A stretch of 64,000 nucleotides of DNA from Ascidia mentula (lineage: Eukaryota; Chordata; Ascidiacea; Phlebobranchia; Ascidiidae). Positions 24,286-35,400 of the stretch are shown piece by piece (within the stretch, counting starts at the first letter, position 1; every line of letters begins with the position of its first letter). The notes below the pieces were generated by a model that ran no database searches, was not told the origin of the DNA, and saw only the letters and a program-made list of their open reading frames with translations. The stretch spans positions 5,089,001 through 5,153,000 of the forward strand of contig OX387205.1 of the NCBI GenBank assembly GCA_947561715.1, in the 5' to 3' direction. Position numbers and translations under genes: made by a program.

Positions 24286-24892
24286 GACGAGGAACAACCG
24301 AACTTGCCACTCTGCTATTGGTATGCTTTTTTGTTTAAGCCAACACAAAGGCTTTCATGACAATACTGACGTAAAGTAGGTGACGAAACGTAAAACTATT
24401 CTGCAGCCCTAATCCTATTGTATCTTAACAATAAGTGGTATCTGTACAACCTGACAAAACATTCCCCGAGGCTAAATATACCAGCGGTAAACTTTGCGGT
24501 CTAGACTGCAGCCTCCGGTTAGGTAGCCACAGTCGCCAGCAGTAGCTTTACAACATCGACAAACAAAAAAAGATTTTGAAATTGATTGTGACACCAGACA
24601 AGAACAGACCAAACATCTTCAATGAAAGTTTTCTGTTTGCAAGCAGTTTGTAATATGTTCCATTCCATGACCTAACCATATTTCTGGTGTTACACCTCAA
24701 ATGAGAGTAAAAAACAATACCCTGCATGCTTTTTTTTGCTGTTTTGTCGGCTTGACAGTGACAGTGCGCTCGGTAAATCGTGCAAGCTCTGCAGAGGTTT
24801 CAACTTCCAAATTTACATAAATTGAACCAATGTCATTTCGGCGAAACCTTTTTTTACGACATGAATTTTACGCATGACTAAACACTGTGGTA

Positions 24893-25025
24893 GATTTGCC
24901 TTAAGACCGGGAATTTCGATACTTTAGGATGTGTGTAGCATTGCCGAAACACGTGGTAAACGAAACAATAGTTTCGTTGATGGAATATGTTTTGCTTGTT
25001 TTCAAAATACCTCTGTATAATGCCA
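24893..25025 (+). repeat. Dispersed repeat, copy 2
   Basis: A direct-orientation match to 23297-23418, with a short extra segment in the middle. It lies upstream of the SLC16 start codon. Confidence 0.6.
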
Positions 25026-25199
25026 TAAATGTCACGTGATTATAATCTCTTCGCATAAGCACCTGAAGCCAGTCACGCGTGACTGAAGATCGTGTTAAAT
25101 TCTATGATAACAATTTAATTTTATTATGTTGCTGCTTCATGTTATCTGCATGGGAGTTACCAGTTATCCTTTTTATAACCTCTTCTGGAAAGATAGCAG

Positions 25200-25335
25200 A
25201 ACCTGATATTACATTTATTATATTAATCAAACTTCAACAAATTCAGCTATGGTGGCTATAACTAACTCCACGAAATTCAACGTTAACCAACTCCCGCCAT
25301 GTCAACCTGAATTTGTTAAAGTTTGATTTCATTCG
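25200..25335. repeat. Foldback (MITE-like) sequence
   Basis: The arms TCAAACTTCAACAAATTCA and TGAATTTGTTAAAGTTTGA are inverted copies about 60 bp apart. No coding capacity. It is probably a small non-autonomous DNA element. Confidence 0.5.
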
Positions 25336-26392
25336 AAAGTAGGATGGTATAAGATTGTTTTTTTCAAAAGAACAACTCGGGCCAAAGTTTATGCAAGTTT
25401 GTATCGGCGAAAGTATGCACCTGACCACCCCTAAACCGTGTTTACAATGGGGGGTATGCGTTTTCTGTATTCGGCTCGTACAGCGGCGGTTCCCTTTGAT
25501 AATATTTCTGGAAAACATTTACGTGCTTTTTGCGTTCGTTTGTAAATTGAAAGCAGGATCATAACGATGAAACAAGTTATTGAAGAAAATCGAATTTTTT
25601 TCATGTTTTTAAAATATAATTTCATATTTCTGCACTTATCCAAAAAGTTTGAAAGGGTTAAGCGCGTAAAATACTCTCCTTCAAAATTTTAGCTGGCGAA
25701 TCTTGTTTTTGCAGCTTATGACTTAATACGCATATCACATTCTTAATTTTGGTATCGTGAAATAGGTTAGCATATGAACTTTTACGTGTGAAAAAATTCA
25801 TGAGGTGGACGAGTAACCCGCGTTCAAAGTTTTGTCAACTAGCGACTTTTTTATCTGGCTCCCCTCTGGTATTCTCGATACAATGATTAGCACGTTTGGT
25901 ATTGTATAAGCACCTTACCTGTGTTAGTAACAGCTTGTCTCGGATAAAAAATGGCGTTACACAAAGTAGCATTTTTGGCAAAAGCAAAAATTTTGGAATT
26001 ATCCAGTTGTCCGAGTATGTTTGTATTGCAAGAAGAAAATATGTATTATGATAAGACATGTACTCAGTACGTGGTGCGCATTAGTTACAACTGAAATGCC
26101 ACACATAACCTTTTTCAACACATGCCGTGCTATCTTCAATTATTGTAAACGACTGATTGGCAGTCTACTGTCCGACAGGCAAGCGCAACAAATCAGCAAA
26201 ATTAGATCTAGTTAGACCCAGCGCTAGCCTAACCCATGACACTAGCCTAATCCATGCTCCATCATATTACCATTTACTTCAAAAAAGGCAAAAACTGTGA
26301 CAAATCAACGTATATGTCGCACATATAGTAATCTTAATTGCAGAACAAAAGTGAAAAACGGTCAATAAATAAAACAGGCAGAAGCATTTGAC

Positions 26393-27663
26393 TTATATTG
26401 CGTAGCGGTAGAGGTAAAACTCTACAGATCTTTGAAACTTTTTCTTATCCCTTCTGTATTCGTCAGCAGCTTCAGTGTTAAGGGGATCATCAAAATCAAC
26501 CAAATCCTATAAATAATTACAAACAATGAACACAAAGTGTAATTCTTTGTGGAAAATAGGTTTTTAATAATCAATCATTCGCAAAAAGTGTTGCCGACCA
26601 CCTGTACCACCGTTTCATAACAAGTTTCTGTGGACTATTTCAATGAAGGAAATTGATAAATTAAATTCCATATGGATAGTGATCTTCTGCCACTCTTTGT
26701 TGGTATTTTTAGATAATTTAGGTAAGGATCTGTATGGTCAACACTAAGCAGCACAAGCTGATGTCTGTGGTCTTTATAATTTCCTCTTCAGGATTAAACA
26801 ATTTAAGAAAATTTCCTATTGAAAAATTAATATTTCGTTTATCAAATTTACAATACTCACAGTAAATAATGAACACAATCCCCAAATAACATCCTAAAAA
26901 AAAAAAATTGTTATATTCTCATCAAGATATGTCAAAATTACACCCAAACACCAACCTTAATAGATCTGGTAGGAGCCCAACCAGTTCCATCTAAAGAATG
27001 GTCGCGCAAAATGCTCAAACAAACAGCTCCTTCCATGCTTATGTTGGGGTGCCACAAAGTTGTCATGCACTTGACTTGTGGAGGCTGGTGATAATATTTG
27101 ATTATATTGAGGTGCAAAGCTTAATCAGCTCCACCACGATAGGATAGGAAATTAAGCAATGAACTAACCTTTATATTGTACTCCTCTGGCACATTGACAG
27201 AAAACTTGTATTTTCCACCTTTCCACATACCTTCATCCGGCTCGATAACAATCTGCCAAGCATTTTTTTCTTGATAACTTTCAAAAAAATTGATTGCTGT
27301 TTTTGATTTAAGATTATTTCAGTATGTTGGTGCCAATGGCAATATTAACAATGAATATTAAATGCATCTAACCATGAACTTATGAAGAACATTAGGATCT
27401 GAAAATGACAAACTCCATATTGCAGAACTCTGTTTGTCTGTATCTGAAAACTCTAAAGAAAAATAATTAATCACAAAAATTGCCCGTGCATAAATTACAA
27501 TGCATTAAACTACATATTTACTCATGTGTTTATTCTTACCTTTAGTGAGCAGCTTGTCTCTAATCAAGCCACTCCTTGTGACACCTGTTTGGTCAGAACT
27601 TGTTACCAATCCATTGTCTTTCTTCTGCTTCGCTTCCTTCAGTTTCTTAGAAAGTGTGATCAT
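26393..27663 (-). CDS. UBE2F: NEDD8-conjugating enzyme UBE2F
   Basis: Six exons: 27663-27540, 27452-27380, 27277-27169, 27084-26956, 26893-26861 and 26506-26393, giving 193 residues (human about 185). UBE2F takes NEDD8 from the NAE1/UBA3 E1 and passes it, with RBX2, to CUL5. The N-terminal [12 protein letters not shown] and [10 protein letters not shown] match the UBE2F-specific E1-binding tail (MLTLASKLK; VRDKLLVK). The UBC fold follows: [17 protein letters not shown], the WHPN motif, and the active-site Cys in GAVCLSIL. The end [10 protein letters not shown] and [10 protein letters not shown] fits the family. The exon 2 donor (AA/GTTCAT) and exon 3 acceptor were chosen because they keep LHNYQ in line with LHCFQ of the human protein; they are weaker than the others. 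Confidence 0.9.
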
Positions 27664-28081
27664 TTAAACTCACATGTACAGACATATGAATATACAAACC
27701 TACACCAATGGCTCTACAAAAGCAAAGTATCTTTTTTAGTACAATACATTCCAAAAGTTATTGTATGAATCACAGTTGAAACTTATACATACATAAATAT
27801 AAAAATAATTTTGTGCTGTACATTGGTCTTGTATTTATAGAAATACAAATAATTAGTCAAATATAAGGATACTAAAATAATATGTTAAGTAGGAAGTAAA
27901 GTAAGTTTTGGACATGACAAGAAAACCTAAATTTATGTGTTCATTTATCATTTGGTGTGACTTATTTAGCACTAAATTTATAAAAAAAATTCAGTCTCTA
28001 TTTATGCAACATATTAACTGCACATAGTTCCTTTGTCAAAGTTCTATGTACTTAAATTTTTACATGTGCAAATTACAATTG
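27664..28081. other. Gap between UBE2F and TEX9
   Basis: About 420 bp, very AT-rich. It must hold the 5' UTR and promoter of UBE2F and the 3' UTR of TEX9. No gene seen. Confidence 0.45.
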
Positions 28082-29320
28082 TTATTTGTTCCCCCAGTCA
28101 AGGGCCTTTACAAATTCTTCCTCAGTAAATGAAAGGAGTTTTGCTGCCTCAATATGAAGGACTTGACGCTTTAATACTCCAATCAATTTCTGCTGCTTTT
28201 TCATCACAGCAAGAGTGTCATTTCTCATTCTTTCATGTCTTTTGTTTTCACTTCTCAATTTGTCGATTTCCCGCATATCACGCTCTGAAGCTTCTTTACC
28301 ACTGAATTTTTGCTTCTGTAGCTGTGATTTTAGTTTATCCACCTCTTCCAATGCTCTGTTCAGACGTACTTCGGTGGCACTGCTTGCCGTTGTCATTTGT
28401 TTTTGCTCACGTTTCAGTCCTTCTACTTCTTTTGAGGCAGCTTGAAGTTGTGTTGACTTTGACTCAGAATTCTTTCTTTCCTCTTCAAAGGCAGCCTTAA
28501 GTTTTTGAATGGAAGTTTGTTGCAAATTTAAATTTTTCTTTGCTCTTTCAGATTCATCTTGCAATTCTTTTACTTGACCCTGAAGTTTGTTCCTTCCGTC
28601 TGTTACTTTTTGGCACTCTTTCGTTGAAGCCTCCAGTTCTTCTTGAAGAACCCTTGCTTTGGCTTTTAAAAACCTTATTTGTGCTTCAGGTCCCATTTCA
28701 GTGGCAGCCTCAGGCATTACATCATCAACCAATGCATCTGCGGTAACTGGGTGGTCAGATTCCTCATACTTTTCTACAACTTTTTTCTCAATGTGACTCA
28801 ATGACTTTGCAAATGAGAAATCTTGTGGTATGGCCACATCATCAGCTGCTGTTCGTTTGCTGGATGACTTGGGCTTTTTATCTGCACTTTTCACTGTTTT
28901 CTTTTGTCCCAAAGCAGAGGATGGTTTCCTGCTGCTGGCGCTGCTGGATGCACTGATACGTGTTTTTTGCTGAATTGATTGACCAACATTTCGTAAATAT
29001 TCTTCCTCATCAGAAGATTGCTCCTCAAATGCTCCAGCAGCTATTGATAGCAACCCTGTATCTCGACTTAAAACGTTTACTATGTCAGTTTCCTCCAAAT
29101 TTACTGGAGATTTTGAGCTTGCAGTCCTTGGTGGTGAAATTTGATTTAAAAATAGTTCTTGTTGCTTCAACCTTGCATCAGCCTCTTCAACAAGCTTGGC
29201 TGTTTGGGCTTCAAGGTCAGCATTTAGTTTCTGATATTCTTCAAATTTGCCTTGAAGATTTTTAGACGCTTCAGCGGAGTCATATCTCTCATCCCTTGCT
29301 CTGCTTCCTGGTTTAGACAT
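28082..29320 (-). CDS. TEX9: Testis-expressed protein 9 homologue (coiled coil)
   Basis: One uninterrupted reading frame of 412 residues. Residues about 1-70 carry an acidic/basic helix (KFEEYQKLNADLEAQTAKLVE) like the N-terminus of TEX9. Residues 110-160 are Ser/Lys-rich and probably disordered. About 200-395 form a long coiled coil. The end LLSFTEEEFVKALDWGNK matches the conserved TEX9 C-terminus (LSFTEEEFMKALEWGN). The role of TEX9 is poorly known; it is linked to cilia, centrosomes and sperm cells. The frame is single-exon whereas vertebrate TEX9 has many introns, so a retrocopy that replaced the parent gene, or intron loss, is possible. Another unknown coiled-coil protein is the alternative. 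Confidence 0.8.
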   Translation of the reverse strand: MSKPGSRARDERYDSAEASKNLQGKFEEYQKLNADLEAQTAKLVEEADARLKQQELFLNQISPPRTASSKSPVNLEETDIVNVLSRDTGLLSIAAGAFEEQSSDEEEYLRNVGQSIQQKTRISASSSASSRKPSSALGQKKTVKSADKKPKSSSKRTAADDVAIPQDFSFAKSLSHIEKKVVEKYEESDHPVTADALVDDVMPEAATEMGPEAQIRFLKAKARVLQEELEASTKECQKVTDGRNKLQGQVKELQDESERAKKNLNLQQTSIQKLKAAFEEERKNSESKSTQLQAASKEVEGLKREQKQMTTASSATEVRLNRALEEVDKLKSQLQKQKFSGKEASERDMREIDKLRSENKRHERMRNDTLAVMKKQQKLIGVLKRQVLHIEAAKLLSFTEEEFVKALDWGNK

Positions 29321-30736
29321 TATACCGCTTTGTTATTTTTTCTCAGCATCTGGTAGCACAAAACACGATTTATTTTTGTAAAACAAATTTGTCGTTGTGA
29401 TAATATTTTTCGCATCAATGCTCACGACACACTTGGTTGCTTCAAGATTTTAGTGAAGCGGGGAATTTTTGACTCAGCTCAGAGTCAACTTTTTTTTTAA
29501 TTTTATTTGAGTGAAACTTCAAGTGAACAGAAAGATTTATAACACTACAGTTTCAGCAACCAACCGGTGATTGGCGGGCGCCATAAAATGCTCAGAGGGT
29601 CTTATACTACTGCGGCGGTATGGTCGTAGTATAACAATTCAACAGAAATAACATCGTTACGGAAAGATAAAATATATTCGACCCATTTGAGGGTTGGAGA
29701 TTCAGTTTCATTTTTCTGTTAAATTTTAAACTAAAAACACGCAATTGTCACAGCAACCAAAAAGACTACGTCAGCAAGTGTATTAGACGCATTTACTTCG
29801 TGAAAATGTGATGCATGAAAATTGGAAGAACATTTTCCAAAATTGTATCACTCTGGTTTGATGGTTTGACCCATAACATGGCATTCTTTTATAGTTGCAC
29901 CTTATTTCTTTGATCATACAACGGAGACCTCTATTTGCTGAAAGTGTGTTCCACCGATGCCAATATTCTGCGGGTGTTAGGCCGGGTACACACTCACGCT
30001 TTGCGCCGGCGGATTCTTTGTTTGTTTCAAAATCCTGAGCGTACGCCCGCACGCCGGCGTATGATGAAACAAATAAAGAATCCGCCGGCGCAAAGCGTAA
30101 GTGTGGACCCGGCCTTAGATTTGAAAATCTAACAAATAAAAGCTTTTTAAACCGAGAAAATGGCGTCATGGCAAGAACTACATAAAGGATGCCAATTAAT
30201 CGCTTGCTTGTCCCATTTCAAACTGTAGCCTATTGTGGTGTCGCAAACCAATAATTATACTGTTCGTAGGCTAAAGCAAAGCAAAGACGCATTAGTTCGA
30301 AAGAGAGTTTCGGTTAAAATTGTCTGTTCAGTTCCGATTCATTTTTTTAGATTTCAGCTCCGATTTACAATAAAAACACTCAAAGCTCCCAAGAATAAAT
30401 CTGCAGCAGGACAATAGGCCAAGAAGTTGATGGCCGAAAAAAATGGAATAAGAAAGTTTACATCTGCGAATTCCACATACATTTGCATTTGCTTGAATGC
30501 TAATTCTCACCCGTTTGGAAAACTTTGTTGCGGACCAGCTGCATTCTGGGACTTTGACTAATTGTAACGTGGTCGATAATTTGCAGCCCGCGAACCTTCC
30601 AGATTAGTATTGTGGCTGTAACAGCAATAACTTTATTTTGTCGTAGCCTATACATATCGCCAGCATTGCAAACATTTTCTTGGATTCCGAACCATACACT
30701 ACTAGTGTAAAAAAGTAGTGAGACAGCACATGGATA
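29321..30736. other. Intergenic region upstream of TEX9
   Basis: Holds the TEX9 promoter side and a foldback element (29976-30118). A short frame starts at 30161 (MASWQELHKGC...) but ends after 22 codons and has no clear splice continuation. Nothing else is supported. Confidence 0.4.
29976..30118. mobile_element. Foldback MITE, copy 1
   Basis: About 143 bp with arms of about 55 bp: GGCCGGGTACACACTCACGC...GCGCCGGCGGATTC on the left, and the inverse ending GGACCCGGCC on the right. The GC-rich arms contrast with the AT-rich surroundings. A diverged relative lies at 34635-34756. Confidence 0.75.
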
Positions 30737-30946
30737 ATGTCCAATTTAACTAAGCAATTAAAGAGGCCATCAGCTGCAGAAGATGTGTTTATGCGCGTGA
30801 CAAATGTATTACCGAAAAACAATCGAACGATCACTCACGTCACAATGAAACTGACAGGGCGCGAATATTTTGAAATGCAAGCATGGGTAAATATAACGCA
30901 AAAGCGGTTGATTGAGATGCGAAAAAATGAAACTTTAACGGAGTAA
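30737..30946 (+). CDS. Possible small protein of 69 residues, unknown
   Basis: An open frame from ATG to TAA, rich in Lys, Thr and Asn with little internal bias, starting MSNLTKQLKRPSA. I do not recognise a family. It has no introns and no obvious signal or membrane segment. It is divergent from TEX9, from which it is 1.4 kb away. In DNA this AT-rich a frame of this length can arise by chance. Confidence 0.25.
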   Translation: MSNLTKQLKRPSAAEDVFMRVTNVLPKNNRTITHVTMKLTGREYFEMQAWVNITQKRLIEMRKNETLTE

Positions 30947-32453
30947 ACAGCAGCATCTAATCTTATATATATGCAACAGTCAAACGTTGAAGACCACCAC
31001 TTCAAAAAAACAGCTGAAATTGAAACGTGGTTATTCAAAGTGCAGCACGACATGACGTGACTAAAACACGCGCGCATTTGTGCCAACATATAGTTATTGC
31101 ACTAGTAGAAATCAAGAGACTGTGAAAGGTAAAAACATCGAAAAAAGGTAAACACTGCACTATAGATAAAACTTATTTTTGGAAATACTGCTTTTGTGAG
31201 GCTAACAGCCCAGTGTATTGCGTGTTAAGCAGAAACGATGGTAAATTTGTTTGTGCAGAATGGTACGAAATTTAACTCAAAAGTAAATGAATTAAATGAG
31301 GACTGAAGGACGCATTACAATCACACGTGACGTCATACAATCGACAATAAGAGGATGTACATGAGTCATTCAGATATACATGCTGCAAAGGCACTTATTT
31401 AAGTTTTGATCTATTTACTAGTTCAATGTTTGGCTTCAGCATTAAACATAGCAGGTGTAAAATGGACATGTTTTTTGAAACTAGTGGATCCCAACCAGGG
31501 GAGATAATAATTTGGTGGTAACAAAAACAGGGGTCATGAGGGCAGGGTTTTCAATATTATGCATCAATAATTTAGAACCAGCAATAACACGTTCACAACA
31601 CAGAATATTATAAATTTTAAGATCAATTTATCAATACACATTTAATATGAAAATATATTAAGTTTATTTTAGTCATTTTTTTCCGACTTGCAAGCAAATG
31701 GCGGAAAAGATACAGACACATTGAAAGGTTGACAACCTCAGATTTTAATGATTATTCGACAAGAGTTCACAAGTTTTAACGAAAATATCGGTTTTCTACA
31801 AACGTATTCAAGTGATTTGTTTGTGTATATAGTGATGGATAATAAAATCAATTGCAACGAACGAGAAGTTCAACAATGTGTGACGTAATGCTAATAAAAA
31901 GATGGTTGTCAAGGAAACGAGACAGGATTACTTGAATCAGGTGTCATAGAAATTAAATTGCGCGAAAACAGGCGAACAGACAACAGTATTTTTTGTGTGT
32001 GTGCGTGTGGCAATTCAAGTTACATAAAAAATAAGTTCGTTGCTTTACAACTATTCTATATTACTACAGCACTTTACAAAGGAATATGAATTACATAATT
32101 AGACGACGTGGCCCCCAATTGATTTTTTTCTAATTCCGCGTATTTTGTAAGATTTTTGATTTTTGATTTTATCCGAACGTAAACGGTTCATTCCGATGTC
32201 AATTCATTGTGATTATTGTCATGATCACACATTAAATAAGCATACTTCTAACTGCGGGCTTGAGTTCTTTGTATAAATTCTCCACTACTATTGGTGCAAA
32301 CTATTGAGGCGATTGCAACTTCGCAACGAGTTCAAAAGCGCAAAGTGAAATATTTGGCAGGGGATGGGGGTGGTTAGAAAACGGCACAGGGACAAAAAGA
32401 AAAGCCAAATGGTTTCGGAATACAGAGTAGTTTCAAGAGACAGCCGTCCACGT
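30947..32453. other. Intergenic region between the small ORF and the kinase gene
   Basis: No gene seen in about 1.5 kb. The right part must contain the 3' UTR of the kinase gene (- strand). Confidence 0.45.
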
Positions 32454-35400
32454 TTAACCAATGTCAAAACTCATGCAGCTTGACGACGGGCTCGTGTCTT
32501 CCTTCATCAGATGTACTCCCGTGACTCGGATTACTGGAGTTCCTTAAAAGGAAAAACGTGTTTGAGTGCTGGGAGTTCTGATTGTTTGAGTAAAGTCGTT
32601 TATAGTTGTCAATGTAAGGGTATGTTTTTACAAGTTAATTTGTTCAATGGGTGGTGTTGGCGAATTTAAACTTTCAATTTAGAATAAAAAATTTTTTTTT
32701 TCACCACACACACACATTTACTATCTTGCGCAGCGTTGCATCAATGCTGGTTGCCATTGTTAAAAATTCGTGATAAGTTTGGCAACAAGAAAAAAAATAA
32801 CTTACTGTCAGGGATTGTGTGGATTTCCTCGGGTAAATGGTGAAAGATCGGGTGTCGCATTGCTTCGTCTGCACTTAGACGCTCGTCGGGTTCATACTAT
32901 CAGCAATAAAAACTGTTTGTTTACCAAAGTTTGGTCGTACATACTGATACAGCAATTCAAGTCAGGGGTCCGCAAATCCTTTTTGGCGCGACCTACATAA
33001 CATATTCTATATGTCTTGCGACCCAAATAATAGCATAAACTGTGATGTAACAATCGAACATCAGCAACCAATGTGTGTCTGCAAAACGGGTACTTGATAT
33101 TTGGCAACATGTGTGGATTGAATCTTATGTGGTTATGTTTGGGTCGCAACACAATGGGAATATTTTTTTGAGGTCGCGCCAAAGGTGTGTGCATTGAATC
33201 TTACGCCGTTGTATTTACATTTTTCGCGACCTAAAATAGAATGTCTGGCGAATCATAACTGGGTCGCGATCCAACATTTGCGGACCTCTGATTTAAAGTA
33301 AAAAGGGTTCTGCAAGATTTTAGTACATCTTAATTAAACAGAACGATGAAGAGAGCACGACAAGTCGTTGATGAAGAAACGTTAATCCAAATACAGTTAA
33401 GTTTCTTTCATTTTTTACCCACATGTTTGCAACAAGAGCCCCAGTGATAGAATAGTTGATTAACGGAATCCCATTAAAACACATCATGCAAAAATCCTTG
33501 ATTATAATTAAGATTATACGTGATAATCTATTGTTAGACCTTTTTATGGCTGCACCTTCAAACATATTTTCCTTTGGCTTAAAGGCATTTAAGGTTGTAT
33601 TATGGTCAATAACCGAATCACGTATATCAGCAATTGCCAAGAACCATTAAATTTCGGGCTGCATATTGCAAGGTTAGAATATAAAAAATACCTTCAAAAG
33701 GTCGAGAGCAAATTCAACGCCGAATTCGAGTTTGTCAATCTTCGAACAAATGGTGTTTAGATGTTGTTTGGGTTGCGGTTTTTCGAAGCAACTTGACAAA
33801 GGCCCGTAACAAGGCAGGGATGTAAGGTTAGGCCAACTTGTGACGTCAGGAGTTCCGAGGACCTAAACAAGGACGCGACCAATTAATATCGGTGAAATCG
33901 ATGCACATCGGGATTACTGTTATGTACAGATGCATATTTGAAAACGGTTTTATTTTTAAATCAACCCATCAACACAAAACAGTATCTTGCCATGTGGACA
34001 AAGATAAAACACAAATTTCGGGAACTTATGAACCGCAACGTTTAATGCAGGGTTTGTACAAATGAACAGATTGTGAAACAGTATTTAAAAGGGCCGAATC
34101 ATCACTGTTTTCAATACCTCTGCTTCCACATACTGAGTTTGCGGGCAATGGTGTCTCATGGAAGTAAATAACCCGTTGTTTTTGAGACAACGAGGTGAGA
34201 ACAGACCTTGCTCTTAACGATATAACACCTCTAATTAGCATTATCCTACATTCTCTTCACCTACAGGTGGCAATTTAAAATTAGAAGTTTGTACAGAGAA
34301 AATGTCAAGAATGACTCGGCAATCAGCCTACGCAGGTCGGTGACCGGTGCATGTCTATGTACGAATCAATATATTCCGGAAACTCGAAATGAAATTCGTA
34401 TGGATAAGAAAGTCTTGCTTGGCTATTTTGCTGGGAAGACTGAAACTGTATTGATGAAACATATTAGGTCGAAGCAATTGCTCTGTGTGCAAATATTTTG
34501 TCACACACGTGATAAAACAGTGTAACACAAATTTACAGCGCTAAGGATTTTGGCGCAAAGGAGGTTGCAAAAAACGTTCCACATTCTATTTTCAAATTTA
34601 CACCATGGCTTTGACTCCAGAGGCTAACCGAAAATAGCTATGACCGAGTAACACGCTCTGCGCCTACGGAATCTTTGTTTGTTAATACAAACTAGTTGAG
34701 CTACGGGAGAATAAAACAAACAAGAATTCCGACGGAGCAAAGCGCGTGCATAGTTTCCTTTCACAAAGCGCGCGATTCAGGGTTGCTGGAGAGGCAACGT
34801 TAATATAATGAGACGGCAATGATGTTGACAGAATAAACTCATATCGCGAAGCAGAAATCTGCAATAACGCAGCTGCATGATTTCGTGACGAGAACCACAT
34901 GTTAGACCACTAACAACCGACAAACCGTGCTTTGAATAAACGGAAACGAAGATTTCTCCCGTGTGACGAATTGGGCGTCAACAGCGTTATAAAAATGTTC
35001 GCTAAGAGCAAAACGTTAAAAATAAATTTTGGAAACACTGAAATTTATAGATGGGCGATCAAACAAGATTGAGGCAAGGAATCACGTTGAAAAACGATCT
35101 TAACATTGTCCTCGATCGCTTTTACGATAAAAGCAAATACTGAAGCGGATGTACATAAATTGGAAGGGGGTGTGCGTGTCATATTTGGCGTATAGACAAA
35201 GTAGGTTTGGCTTAAATGAAGTTTTTTCAAGCTTTGAAAGTTAACTCCACGAGTTGTTCCAGTTTACTACGTTTTGGTTTGATGTAAACCCCATTTTTTA
35301 CATAATTAAACCCATTACATGTACAAAAATCACTACATAGAATACTAACATTCATTGGATATTCATATACCGTCAACTATAATACGTTGACCCATTAGGA

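Larger units (their letters stand above)
24286..26392. other. Intergenic region between SLC16 and UBE2F
   Basis: No gene seen in about 2.1 kb. It holds the 5' flank of SLC16, the second copy of a dispersed repeat (24893-25025), and a foldback stretch at about 25200-25335, where AATCAAACTTCAACAAATTCA is mirrored with a few changes. A sequence just left of 26393 is the UBE2F 3' region. Confidence 0.45.

Noticed and set aside
32700-32720. CA repeat as a possible regulatory or CRISPR-like repeat
   Set aside because: A short simple repeat. No spaced direct repeats are found anywhere in the window.
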